64,000 nucleotides of DNA from JAGTVG01 sp965365275. Its GTDB lineage: Bacteria; Bacteroidota; Bacteroidia; Cytophagales; Cyclobacteriaceae. A program made the translations under genes and the position numbers. Where the stretch lies: NCBI GenBank assembly GCA_965365275.1, contig CBDUBA010000006.1:21786-85785 (forward strand), written 5' to 3'. The notes beneath the pieces are model-generated. The model was not told where the DNA came from. It made no database searches and saw only the letters and a program-made list of their open reading frames with translations. Shown piece by piece: positions 37,228 through 45,859 of this stretch (positions within the stretch are counted from its first letter, which is position 1; each line of letters starts with the position of its first letter).

Positions 37228-38145
37228 ATGAAAAACGAAGTCAGGGAAAAACTCATCCGGGAGATCTATAATCGTTGTAAGGTTTCCGTAGTACAAGATT
37301 TTAAATTATTGAATTATGATACAGCCTGGGCAGGGCCTGAAGAAATTAAACAGCTGGGTGAGGAAAAACTCAAGAAAAGAGCGAAAAAGATCCTGAAGAA
37401 AAACCTAAATGCACTAAGCGAAGCCCAGGAGATCTTATATGCATCCAATAAATACGCGATGCTTCTGATCTTTCAGGCTATGGATGCAGCGGGAAAGGAT
37501 GGAACCATTAAGCATGTCATGTCAGGCGTTAATCCTCAGGGATGCCAGGTATTCAGTTTTAAAAAACCATCATCTGAAGAATTGGATCACAATTATCTGT
37601 GGAGATACACAAAGAAAATGCCGGAATTTGGCAGAATTGGTATTTTCAACCGGTCCTATTATGAGGAAGTCCTGGTTGTCAAAGTAAATCCGGAATTTTT
37701 ACAGGGTAATTTTAGACACAAAAAAATAGATGAAACCTTCTGGGCAGGAAGGTATGAAGACATCAATAACCTGGAGAAACACCTGACAGCAAACAATACC
37801 TTAATACTGAAATTCTTCCTGAATGTTTCCAAAGAAGAACAGAAGAACCGCTTCCTCGAAAGGTTAAACGATCCTGAAAAACACTGGAAATTTTCTGAAT
37901 CCGATCTTGTGGAGCGATCTAAGTGGGACAAATACCAGGAAGCGTTTGAGGATGCAATTGGCCATACCGCTACACCTTGGGCTCCATGGTATATTATTCC
38001 GGCCGATAATAAATGGATCATGAGAGCTATTGTGTCTATGATCGTAACAGAGACCATTACTTCCCTGAAATTGGAACCACCGGTGGTCACAGAGCAAAAG
38101 AAAAAGCTACTGGATGAGGCGCGGAAAGAATTGGATGAGCAGTAG
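37228..38145 (+). CDS. polyphosphate kinase 2 family protein
   Basis: This 305-residue protein carries the PPK2 signatures: a Walker A in FQAMDAAGKDGTIKHVMSG (residues 83-100), CQVFSFKKPSSEELDHNYLWR in the lid region, and a Walker B-like strand IGIFNRSYYEEVLVV. PPK2 enzymes transfer phosphate between polyphosphate and nucleotides. The NPQGCQVFSFKKPS type suggests the class that phosphorylates AMP or ADP with polyphosphate, but the class cannot be fixed from motifs alone. It is cytosolic, has its own promoter candidate, and faces the end of the sulfatase gene. Confidence 0.92.
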   Translation: MKNEVREKLIREIYNRCKVSVVQDFKLLNYDTAWAGPEEIKQLGEEKLKKRAKKILKKNLNALSEAQEILYASNKYAMLLIFQAMDAAGKDGTIKHVMSGVNPQGCQVFSFKKPSSEELDHNYLWRYTKKMPEFGRIGIFNRSYYEEVLVVKVNPEFLQGNFRHKKIDETFWAGRYEDINNLEKHLTANNTLILKFFLNVSKEEQKNRFLERLNDPEKHWKFSESDLVERSKWDKYQEAFEDAIGHTATPWAPWYIIPADNKWIMRAIVSMIVTETITSLKLEPPVVTEQKKKLLDEARKELDEQ

Positions 38146-38182
38146 ATTTAATTACCCCCTGCGTTGGTTTGGTTCATAAAAA

Positions 38183-38281
38183 CTATAACTCAAATTTTAC
38201 CGGAACACGATAAGGTGCAAAAAGGGAGTAATATTCAATCGTCATAACCTGACTGTTAGCTGCAGACCTTTTCGCGGACAT
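38183..38281 (-). pseudogene. short C-terminal relic, family not identified
   Basis: Directly behind the sulfatase stop the same minus-strand frame stays open for 51 codons to a TAG at 38183-38185. The last part, from the ATG at 38281, reads MSAKRSAANSQVMTIEYY followed by SLFAPYRVPVKFEL. The YYxLFAPYRVPVxF ending looks like the final strand of a larger beta-rich enzyme and not like random DNA. I cannot name the family. It is probably the stump of a gene that once followed the sulfatase, though an artefact of chance is possible. Confidence 0.35.
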
Positions 38282-38338
38282 ATTTAGGGACAGATACCCT
38301 GGGAAGGAATTTAGGCAATCCAGATGCAAAAGTCTCAA

Positions 38339-39781
38339 TTACTTACCACCTTCCGATGGCCAGGCGTACACCTTTTCGCCGGCATCTTTATGAACCGGTC
38401 CTTCCGGAAGTGTTTCATGCCAGTCCAGAAGATATTTAGTGAATTCCTCTACCAGAGCAGGATTTTCCCTGGCCAGGTTATCCACTTCACCCGGATCTTT
38501 AACAATATTGTATAATTCCACTCTGTTAAGGGATGGATTCATAAGGAATTTCCACTCCTCACGCCTCAGTGCCAGTCTTGGGCTCATATCATTTACCCGG
38601 CCATAAACCGGAAACCGGATTTCCCATTTTAAAGGGTTTTTTCTTGAATATGATTTACCCTTAAATATCGCTGAAACATCCTCTCCATCAAGCCCTCCCG
38701 GTATTTCAGCATTACTCAATGCACATAATGTAGGGAACAGGTCTACGGCTCCTATAATTGAATGATCATCCACTTTGTTTTCTGGTACCTTACCCGGCCA
38801 TCGGATGATAAATGGTTCCCTTATTCCTCCTTCATATAAACTTCGTTTGATTCCCCGGAATGGTCCTGCAGCCACCGCCGTGACACTTCCGTACTTAGCG
38901 GTATGCGGCATGGCACTTGATTCCGGCCCATTATCACTGGTAAAAATTATGATCGTATTATCTGCCATATCCATTTCGTCCAGGGTGGTAAGCAAACGGC
39001 CAATATGTCTGTCCATACGCGTCAGGACGGAATACCAGATCAGCATGGCATCGCGGTATGTACCTTCTTTTGCAGTGGTGTTAGAGTAAAGTTCAACATC
39101 TTCCTCTGAAGGGAAAAGAGGGGCATGGGGTTCATACAACCAGGCATTAATATAGAAAGGCTTTTCCTTGTTTTTCTTTATAAAATCTATGGAATGATCA
39201 ATAATGACTTCTGTTGAATTTTCGTAAGGATTCTCACCGACCAGGCAATCTGCAAATTCATCAATGCCGTATTCTTCGATAAAGGGTGCGTGGCTTTCTG
39301 TGGTAACGCCCAGATGCCATTTCCCGAAATGTCCCACAGCATAACCATTTTGCTGCAATGATTTCATAACTGTTGGCAGATTATAATCCAAATGGTTGGG
39401 TATGCCTCTTTCCGCATTGAAATCCAGTCTTTTTATTATGGGGGCATGCATCCGCGTTCTTGACGGGCACAGACCAGTAACTAATCCAGCCCGGCTTGGA
39501 GTGCAGGTAGGTGCGGCAACGTAAAAATTAGTAAATAATGTCCCTTCTTTCGTTAGTCGATCTATATTAGGCATTTTAATGTCACCGAATATCTGAAATC
39601 CGGCAGGTGCAACAATTTTATGGTATCCATAGTGTGGCAATTCGGCCCAGCCCAGGTCATCAGCAAAGATGAGAATAACGTTTGGTTTTGATTCTGTGCC
39701 AGTGGTGGTACAAAATCCGGTAGTGAGGATTCCAAATAAAAAAACTATAATTGATATCAAAGGGTGAGATAAGCTGTTCAT
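38339..39781 (-). CDS. exported sulfatase (formylglycine type)
   Basis: This 480-residue family S1 sulfatase has a signal peptide (residues 1-24 or so). Metal ligands are in ILIFADDLGW (Asp41, Asp42), and the formylglycine motif is CTPSRAG with Cys93, so it needs an anaerobic or FGE-type maturase encoded elsewhere. Later motifs are HFGKWHLG, FTSDNGPE and the IRWPGK strand that closes the substrate pocket. It should remove sulfate esters from a glycan in the periplasm. Sulfated substrates point to marine or saline plant or algal material. It is divergent from a C-N hydrolase gene 86 bases away. Confidence 0.93.
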   Translation of the reverse strand: MNSLSHPLISIIVFLFGILTTGFCTTTGTESKPNVILIFADDLGWAELPHYGYHKIVAPAGFQIFGDIKMPNIDRLTKEGTLFTNFYVAAPTCTPSRAGLVTGLCPSRTRMHAPIIKRLDFNAERGIPNHLDYNLPTVMKSLQQNGYAVGHFGKWHLGVTTESHAPFIEEYGIDEFADCLVGENPYENSTEVIIDHSIDFIKKNKEKPFYINAWLYEPHAPLFPSEEDVELYSNTTAKEGTYRDAMLIWYSVLTRMDRHIGRLLTTLDEMDMADNTIIIFTSDNGPESSAMPHTAKYGSVTAVAAGPFRGIKRSLYEGGIREPFIIRWPGKVPENKVDDHSIIGAVDLFPTLCALSNAEIPGGLDGEDVSAIFKGKSYSRKNPLKWEIRFPVYGRVNDMSPRLALRREEWKFLMNPSLNRVELYNIVKDPGEVDNLARENPALVEEFTKYLLDWHETLPEGPVHKDAGEKVYAWPSEGGK

Positions 39782-39867
39782 ATTTATTTATAGCAATTTA
39801 TCGGTTCCTATGTTAGGATAATTATTCTACGAATCCTAATTTCGATCTAAACTAATATTTACCAATT

Positions 39868-40683
39868 GTGAAAAAATTATTTCAATTATTTCTGTTTTTG
39901 GTGGCTGGATTTTCAGCCTTGGCAGAAGGCAGTTTACGAATTGCCTGTTTACAAATGGATGTATCCTTTGATATTGAGAAAAACGAAAAGGCAATTATCA
40001 AATACATGAATGATCTAAAGGATAAAAATATTGATTTTCTTATTACTCCTGAGGGATCTTTGTCAGGATATACCTCTCAATTCGATGGGGAAGTACTCAA
40101 GGAGTCCCTGACCCGGGTTAGGAAGGCTGCTAAGGATTTGAATATTGGTCTGATATTGGGGACGTGTTACAAAGAAACCATCGGAGGAAGGGAATATTGT
40201 TATAATCAAGCCAGGGTTTACTTACCTGATGGGGATTTCCTAGGTGCTTATTCGAAGATATTGACCTGTAGTCCACTGGATAATCCCGGAACCGGTGAAA
40301 TAATGGAATACGTTCAGGGCAGCGTGAAGACATTTTCAGTAAATGATGTAGAATTTGGCATTTTAATATGCAATGACCTGTGGGCGACACCCGGCTATAC
40401 GACCACCCCAAATCCATATTTGCCCTGGAAGATGCAGGAATCCGGGGCTGAGGTGATATTTCATATCATCAATTCCGGGACTAATCAGAAATATAAGAAA
40501 TTCCATGAAGCTTCAGTGGAATTATGGGCAATGACGCTGAAAATACCCATTATTGAAGTGAACGCGGCACACGGGGATGAAGAGATAAATGCGAGATCCG
40601 GTATAATTAATAAGGAAGGGATACGAACGAAGATAGTGGATAACAGGGGAGAGCAAATCTTTATTTTTGATCTGGAGTTATAA
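39868..40683 (+). CDS. exported carbon-nitrogen hydrolase (third nitrilase-superfamily member)
   Basis: The triad is Glu62 (ITPEGSLSGY), Lys130 (GAYSKILT) and Cys168 (FGILICNDLW). A signal peptide (LFLVAGFSALAEG) places the 271-residue enzyme outside the cytoplasm. The start is a GTG at 39868; no ATG precedes the signal. It is only distantly similar to the tandem pair at 5364-7450 and lacks their LQPPVFETDFGK block. It probably hydrolyses an amide or a nitrile of an extracellular compound. The sulfatase next to it is divergent and may share regulation. Confidence 0.82.
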   Translation: MKKLFQLFLFLVAGFSALAEGSLRIACLQMDVSFDIEKNEKAIIKYMNDLKDKNIDFLITPEGSLSGYTSQFDGEVLKESLTRVRKAAKDLNIGLILGTCYKETIGGREYCYNQARVYLPDGDFLGAYSKILTCSPLDNPGTGEIMEYVQGSVKTFSVNDVEFGILICNDLWATPGYTTTPNPYLPWKMQESGAEVIFHIINSGTNQKYKKFHEASVELWAMTLKIPIIEVNAAHGDEEINARSGIINKEGIRTKIVDNRGEQIFIFDLEL

Positions 40684-40706
40684 TACATCTTGAATCCATG
40701 TCCTTA

Positions 40707-42542
40707 TTACTTTGATTTAAGCCACATTCTTGATCTCGCTGGCATACTCAGTAAAGCCTTACCATTTTTATCTAAAACATCTTTATTTGTAATAACATCA
40801 ACATACTTGAGCCCATTGGTGCTCAACATGGCTTCAGTTTTATTGTCATTGTAATTATGAATTATTATATCCCCATTGCCTAATTTTTGCAATGATACCT
40901 TTACCTGGGCATCCATATGAATATCAAGAGGGCTATTAAACACCTTCCGGATCGTATTGGCCCAGTCTATCGGGACTTTAAGGAATCCCAATGGTTTCGG
41001 GCAAAGAAGTACTTCCCCGACAGCATCGAAATCAGCCTGTGAGAATGTATGCGCATTGAGGACGAAAATGTTTTCTTCTTTATTAACTGTTAGATATGGA
41101 ATTCTATCTTCCCCCACCATGGCTTCCAGGATAACTCTACCATTTCTCACATTAAGATGCGTTTCTATTTCAAGTGGCAGCTCCATTTTAACAGGCTGTT
41201 TTTCAATTATAACATATTGGGCTTTAAGTGAATTTGCGATCACCGGAGGTTCTACACCTGCCATATCTGATAATTCATGACTATCCCGGATAGAAGCCAG
41301 GAATCCGGACGTAACAATGATCCTTGATCCGTTTTGAAGAGAATTTTGAATTTTAGCCATTATTTCCACATCAGCAGCCGCCTGGGTTGGCAGAAAGATC
41401 ACCCTGGCCTCTTCGGGATAATGAGAAACTGGTACCAGAGGAATTCCATACATTCCAATAAAATCCATTATGTAAAGATCACCACCGGCATCACTATTAG
41501 GGGGTTTATATGCATTTACTCCTTCCACAGGGAAGTCCTCAACGGTTCTTGCCAGATCAGCCAGGTGATGGTAGTTCATTCGCAACAAATGATGTCCTTC
41601 ATGGCCATTGATCAGGTTATAATAGTTAAAAAGGCATAATTCCTGCGATCCGGCCAAAACCGACTGCCAGGCCTGTTCAATGAAGTCATTCCGGTCACAT
41701 TCGATATGGTCGAACCAGGATCCGCCAATTTTCTCACCGGAGATTGAAGCCAGCCACCGGTAATTTACAAATCCTTCATAGGGTTGAACAAATCCGAAAC
41801 GTTGTGTATTCATATTACGTGTTTCTGTACCTACCCATACCTGGTCATACAGTGCCGTTTCCCGGACCACATCATAACCAAAAAGATGAAAACGGTCATA
41901 CCATTGGGGATACTTGATGATCATATGAATATCCGGGTTGACTTCTTTCAACGGATCAATGAACAGACTGGTTTGAAGCTCAGTTAACAGATCCCGTCGA
42001 TATTCTGACCATGATCGTTCTCCTCTGGCAGCTTTTGACTCTATACTTGTATCTGCTGTGCATAGAAAATCATCAACGATGAAAGCATCAAATATGGGCG
42101 CAATATCTTCCATAACTTTCCTGATGTCATTTTGTGTTTTTTCGTTCTGCCAGTTGAACCATCCGTAGCGGGCTTCCTGTCTCACCCCGAAATCAGGTCC
42201 GGGTACCGTGGCTATTCCACCAATAATCTCGAAGCCATTTTGAGTAAAATACCTGGTAACATCCGCAAGAAGATCCGGCGATACCACCAGGCCGCTTCTG
42301 TAAACCTCTATATACAACTTATTGATTCCATTAGCCCTTAAAATGGAAAGGGCTTCCCGCCTGCCTACTTCGGTGGATAAAAGCTCCTCGACAGCATGAG
42401 CGGTGACATAAGTGCTCAGCCGGAGGTCCTCATTTCTTGATTCTACGTAGGAGTTAAAATCATCCGTGTGGGATTCATCCTGTGAACACCCCGAAATTAA
42501 AAAAGAAAATGCAATAGCTGAAAAAATGGTGTAATACTTCAT
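40707..42542 (-). CDS. lipoprotein with TIM-barrel-like and GATase-like parts, function unknown
   Basis: A 611-residue lipoprotein (FSFLISGCSQDE). Residues of about 40-300 look like a glycosidase-type barrel (LYIEVYRSGLVVSPDLL, AFIVDDFLCTADTSI, HMIIKYPQWYDRFHLFG, YDQVWVGTETRN). Residues of about 330-440 resemble a glutamine-amidotransferase-like fold (ARVIFLPTQAAADVEIM, GSRIIVTSGFLAS), and a beta-rich tail follows. This layout is like that of the GHL6-type protein at 8835-11009, but the sequences are not close. The Asp-Asp pair in IVDDFLC and the Glu in VGTETRN are possible catalytic acids; this is inference. It starts 80 bases upstream of where the giant cyclase gene ends on the same strand. 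Confidence 0.55.
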   Translation of the reverse strand: MKYYTIFSAIAFSFLISGCSQDESHTDDFNSYVESRNEDLRLSTYVTAHAVEELLSTEVGRREALSILRANGINKLYIEVYRSGLVVSPDLLADVTRYFTQNGFEIIGGIATVPGPDFGVRQEARYGWFNWQNEKTQNDIRKVMEDIAPIFDAFIVDDFLCTADTSIESKAARGERSWSEYRRDLLTELQTSLFIDPLKEVNPDIHMIIKYPQWYDRFHLFGYDVVRETALYDQVWVGTETRNMNTQRFGFVQPYEGFVNYRWLASISGEKIGGSWFDHIECDRNDFIEQAWQSVLAGSQELCLFNYYNLINGHEGHHLLRMNYHHLADLARTVEDFPVEGVNAYKPPNSDAGGDLYIMDFIGMYGIPLVPVSHYPEEARVIFLPTQAAADVEIMAKIQNSLQNGSRIIVTSGFLASIRDSHELSDMAGVEPPVIANSLKAQYVIIEKQPVKMELPLEIETHLNVRNGRVILEAMVGEDRIPYLTVNKEENIFVLNAHTFSQADFDAVGEVLLCPKPLGFLKVPIDWANTIRKVFNSPLDIHMDAQVKVSLQKLGNGDIIIHNYNDNKTEAMLSTNGLKYVDVITNKDVLDKNGKALLSMPARSRMWLKSK

Positions 42543-42622
42543 ACTTATTTATTTCTATTAAAAAAAACCATACTTTTCCTCAGGAATTATCCCCTGAGGA
42601 AGTTGAAACTATATATAGTTGA

Positions 42623-45607
42623 TTAATTATCTTCTATTACCTGTTTAGACAGTAATACTAGTTGCTCTTTATCAATCAGCTTATTTTGTGCTTCTGCAAA
42701 TTGTCTGTCACTCAGGCGTTCTTTGAGATTACTTACCAGATCCTGGAACAGCTTCTTTCTGCTATTGGGTATGGGCGTACTTAAATCGTTACGGATAGCC
42801 TGGGCATTGAAAAACAATTGGGCAGAAATCTCAAATTCATTCTTACGCGCACCTTCTAAAGCGGAAAATTCAAGACCTGGAATAATACATGTATAGTTTC
42901 CCTGTTTTAGATCTCTGCCAAGTAAATCACAGCATATTGACCTGAACTTAACATAATCCTCCATTCCCCAGGCAATCAAGGCGTGGCTGACTGTGGGGAT
43001 ATCATAAAAAGAATCATTGGCGATGCTCAAGATCTGTCTGGCCTTTTCGATATTTGATTTAGCTTCTTCCATATTTCCAAGTCCAAATTCGGCCATTGCC
43101 CGCATTTCATGAGAAGAACCCAGGGCAAATACGGTCCTCGTTTCCCTAGCGAGTCTTTCTACTTCGAAACTGAGTTCTCTGCATTTATCGAATTCTCCAA
43201 ATTCAATGTACACATAGCTAAGAAATATCAAAGAAGTCTCTTCAAAGATCTTTGATGAACCTTTTCGGAAGGTGATCAGGGCTTTCTGAAGCTGTTCCAC
43301 TGCAAGATCAAGATTCCCTAACTGTCGATTGCAGAATGCCGTATTGATCAATGCCTGCGCATTCCTTCTGCTGTCTTCGAGTTGCCCGGTCAGATTAAGG
43401 TTCTCTTTGAAATACGGTATGGCCTCCAGGGGCCTGCCCCGCCACATATAAGACATGCCAATATTGTTTATAGAAGCCACCAGGCGTTCTTTATGAGATA
43501 ATTCTTCAAAAATGGATTTTGCTTCCAGGGAGTAGGCAACAGATTCCTCATACATTCCATCCCGCATTATATGGAAGCCAAAATCATTCAAGACCAGGCC
43601 AATATTCATTTGATCTTCCTTCTTCCTCCAGTAAACCAGGCATTCTTCAAAAATAAGTATTGCTTTTGGTGCTTGTGGCGTATAATAATAAAAGCGCGCC
43701 AAGTGCAGTAATATTTTGTATCGTTCCTCAGAAAGGGACTCAGGGATAGGTACCGCTGCAATTTTTTCCAGTTGTTGAACCGCTTCATTTGCATTCATCC
43801 CTCTGAAAACCCAGAAAGGCATCAATGCTTGTGCAAGGCGATAAGCAAGCGATACTTTGTTCAATTGGATTGAATAATCGATCGAAGCCCTCAGATTAGC
43901 CAGTTCCCTGTAGATCACAGGTGACCAGGTCTCCGCCTGTGCACCAAAAAAATGAGATGAGGCCTCTTCCGACAAATGCAGGAAATAATTGATGAATGAT
44001 TCCTTGATCTCTTGTATATTTTGTGCTTTTTCCAGTTCATCCATCGCATATTCCCTTATGGTTTCCAGCATATAGAACCGAAGATCGTCCTCAGATTCTT
44101 CGGTACGCAAGAGGCTCTTGTCCACCAGGGCCATTACACCATCCACTACATCCCAATCGAAGTCCCTGATCTCTCCGCAAATCATTTCTATAGCCTCCAT
44201 GGTAAACCCACCAACAAATACGGATACCTGGCAAAGAAGCTCCTGCTCCTGTGGTTCAAGAAGGTTATAGCTCCAGGCTATCGTATTTCTCATGGTCTGG
44301 TGCCTTTCCGGAAACTGACCGCCACCTTTCAGGACATCAAAAGTCTTGTTAAGCCTGCTCAATAACGATTTTGAACTGAAAATTTTCATTCTCGCAGCAG
44401 CCAGTTCTATACCGAGAGGTAATCCGTCAAGCCTTACACATATTTCTGCAATGGTTTCGGCATTATCCTGCGTTAATTGAAAACTGGGCCTGCTGGCCTG
44501 TGCACGCTCGGTAAAAAGTGCAATGGAGGGAATTTCTTTCAGGTCTTCAAGAGAATTCAATAGATCCAGTTTTGGTATATTTAATGGAGAAACCCGGTAC
44601 TCGTATTCTCCCGGAATTTGCAAAACGATCCGGCTGCTTATAATTATGGTTAAATGGGAACATTCTTGAAAAAGTTTCCCTACAATAAATGAAGCCTTTA
44701 CAATATGTTCGAAATTGTCCAGCACCAGCAAGGCATGTTTTTCTTTAAAAAACTGAATGAGTACTTCATCAATAGATAATGTCGGATCTTCCTGGAGTTC
44801 AAGGTGTTCGGCGATAGCCATCACTACGGTATCTGTATTTTGAACTGAAGTAAGCGGTACCCAGTAAATTCCATCTTTGAAATTTTTCCGAACTTCAGTG
44901 GCTAACTGTATAGAAAGCCGGGTTTTACCTGTTCCCCCGGGCCCGGTAAGTGTAATAAGTCTGTTGGTTACCAGCAGTTCTTTAATTTCATCGATTTCTT
45001 TCCTGCGACCAAGAAATGAAGTGAAGACTTTTGGTAAAAAATCTTTTGATTCAAGGTGTATATGCCCTTTGCCCTCCAGTTCTGTCGGCTCCGGAATAAT
45101 TAATCCTTCATTGGTCAGCGCATGTATTTCAACCGGATTCGGGACATTTTTACAATCAAACCTGCCCAGTGATCTAAATGTAAATTGTGGTTGGTTTTTT
45201 GTCTGCTGGTAAACTGCATCGGAAATCAGTACAGCACCTGGTTTTGAAAAAGATTCTATACGGGAAGCGAGATTGACAGCATCTCCCAAGATGTTGTCTT
45301 TCTCAATTAGAATGTCCCCAACGTCTATACCGATACGTACCGGGACATCTATCGGTACTTTTAGCTTGTTTTGTATGTCAATGGCACACTTAACCGCATT
45401 AACTGAGCTGGGGAAAATACTCAGACTGCCATCTCCATAGAAATTAATGATCTGTCCCTCATACCTTTCATGTTCTTCTTCTACTACCTGACGATGCCTG
45501 CGGACCTTTTCGCGTGCTGAATCCTCGTCAGAATGCATCAAGGAAGTATAGCCCACGATATCAGTGAACATCACTGCTGCAAGTGTCCGTCGGGATTTTG
45601 ATGTCAT
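42623..45607 (-). CDS. class III cyclase fused to a STAND-type NTPase and TPR repeats
   Basis: This 994-residue cytosolic protein has three parts. Residues 8-165 are a class III cyclase with Asp16 (FTDIVGYT), Asp59 (FYGDGSLS) and GDAVNLASRIES (Asn112, Arg116). Residues of about 195-500 form an NB-ARC/AAA-type NTPase with Walker A TGPGGTGKT (221-229), Walker B HALLVLDNFEH (292 on) and the GLPLGIELAAAR motif typical of STAND regulators. Residues of about 600-980 are TPRs (LARFYYYTPQAPKAILIFEEC, NIGMSYMWRGRPLEAIPYFKE). This layout is known from actinobacterial AC-NTPase-TPR proteins and resembles their ATP-driven signal switches. It has no membrane helix, so its signal must be intracellular. Confidence 0.85.
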   Translation of the reverse strand: MTSKSRRTLAAVMFTDIVGYTSLMHSDEDSAREKVRRHRQVVEEEHERYEGQIINFYGDGSLSIFPSSVNAVKCAIDIQNKLKVPIDVPVRIGIDVGDILIEKDNILGDAVNLASRIESFSKPGAVLISDAVYQQTKNQPQFTFRSLGRFDCKNVPNPVEIHALTNEGLIIPEPTELEGKGHIHLESKDFLPKVFTSFLGRRKEIDEIKELLVTNRLITLTGPGGTGKTRLSIQLATEVRKNFKDGIYWVPLTSVQNTDTVVMAIAEHLELQEDPTLSIDEVLIQFFKEKHALLVLDNFEHIVKASFIVGKLFQECSHLTIIISSRIVLQIPGEYEYRVSPLNIPKLDLLNSLEDLKEIPSIALFTERAQASRPSFQLTQDNAETIAEICVRLDGLPLGIELAAARMKIFSSKSLLSRLNKTFDVLKGGGQFPERHQTMRNTIAWSYNLLEPQEQELLCQVSVFVGGFTMEAIEMICGEIRDFDWDVVDGVMALVDKSLLRTEESEDDLRFYMLETIREYAMDELEKAQNIQEIKESFINYFLHLSEEASSHFFGAQAETWSPVIYRELANLRASIDYSIQLNKVSLAYRLAQALMPFWVFRGMNANEAVQQLEKIAAVPIPESLSEERYKILLHLARFYYYTPQAPKAILIFEECLVYWRKKEDQMNIGLVLNDFGFHIMRDGMYEESVAYSLEAKSIFEELSHKERLVASINNIGMSYMWRGRPLEAIPYFKENLNLTGQLEDSRRNAQALINTAFCNRQLGNLDLAVEQLQKALITFRKGSSKIFEETSLIFLSYVYIEFGEFDKCRELSFEVERLARETRTVFALGSSHEMRAMAEFGLGNMEEAKSNIEKARQILSIANDSFYDIPTVSHALIAWGMEDYVKFRSICCDLLGRDLKQGNYTCIIPGLEFSALEGARKNEFEISAQLFFNAQAIRNDLSTPIPNSRKKLFQDLVSNLKERLSDRQFAEAQNKLIDKEQLVLLSKQVIEDN

Positions 45608-45859
45608 AGAAATTTTTAAACAGGAATTCTAATATAGAGAATTGAACGATGCTTCTCAAATATTTAATGTTTATAGTCCTGAAATGCTAAATTTTGTTCT
45701 CTATTGTTTGATTTGACCTATCTCTCATAAGAATTATTTGCATTAGCCCGGATAAAACTTTAATTCTACACCTTCAATTTTGAAAGTCTTGAGACATTCC
45801 ATATCGATTCTAATTGAAAAATAACTTATTTTTATTTCTCAACTTTTTATTTCGTACTT

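Noticed and set aside
42623..45607. SARP-type or LuxR-type transcription regulator
   Set aside because: The NTPase-TPR part resembles such regulators, but no HTH is present and the N-terminus is a cyclase with all catalytic residues.
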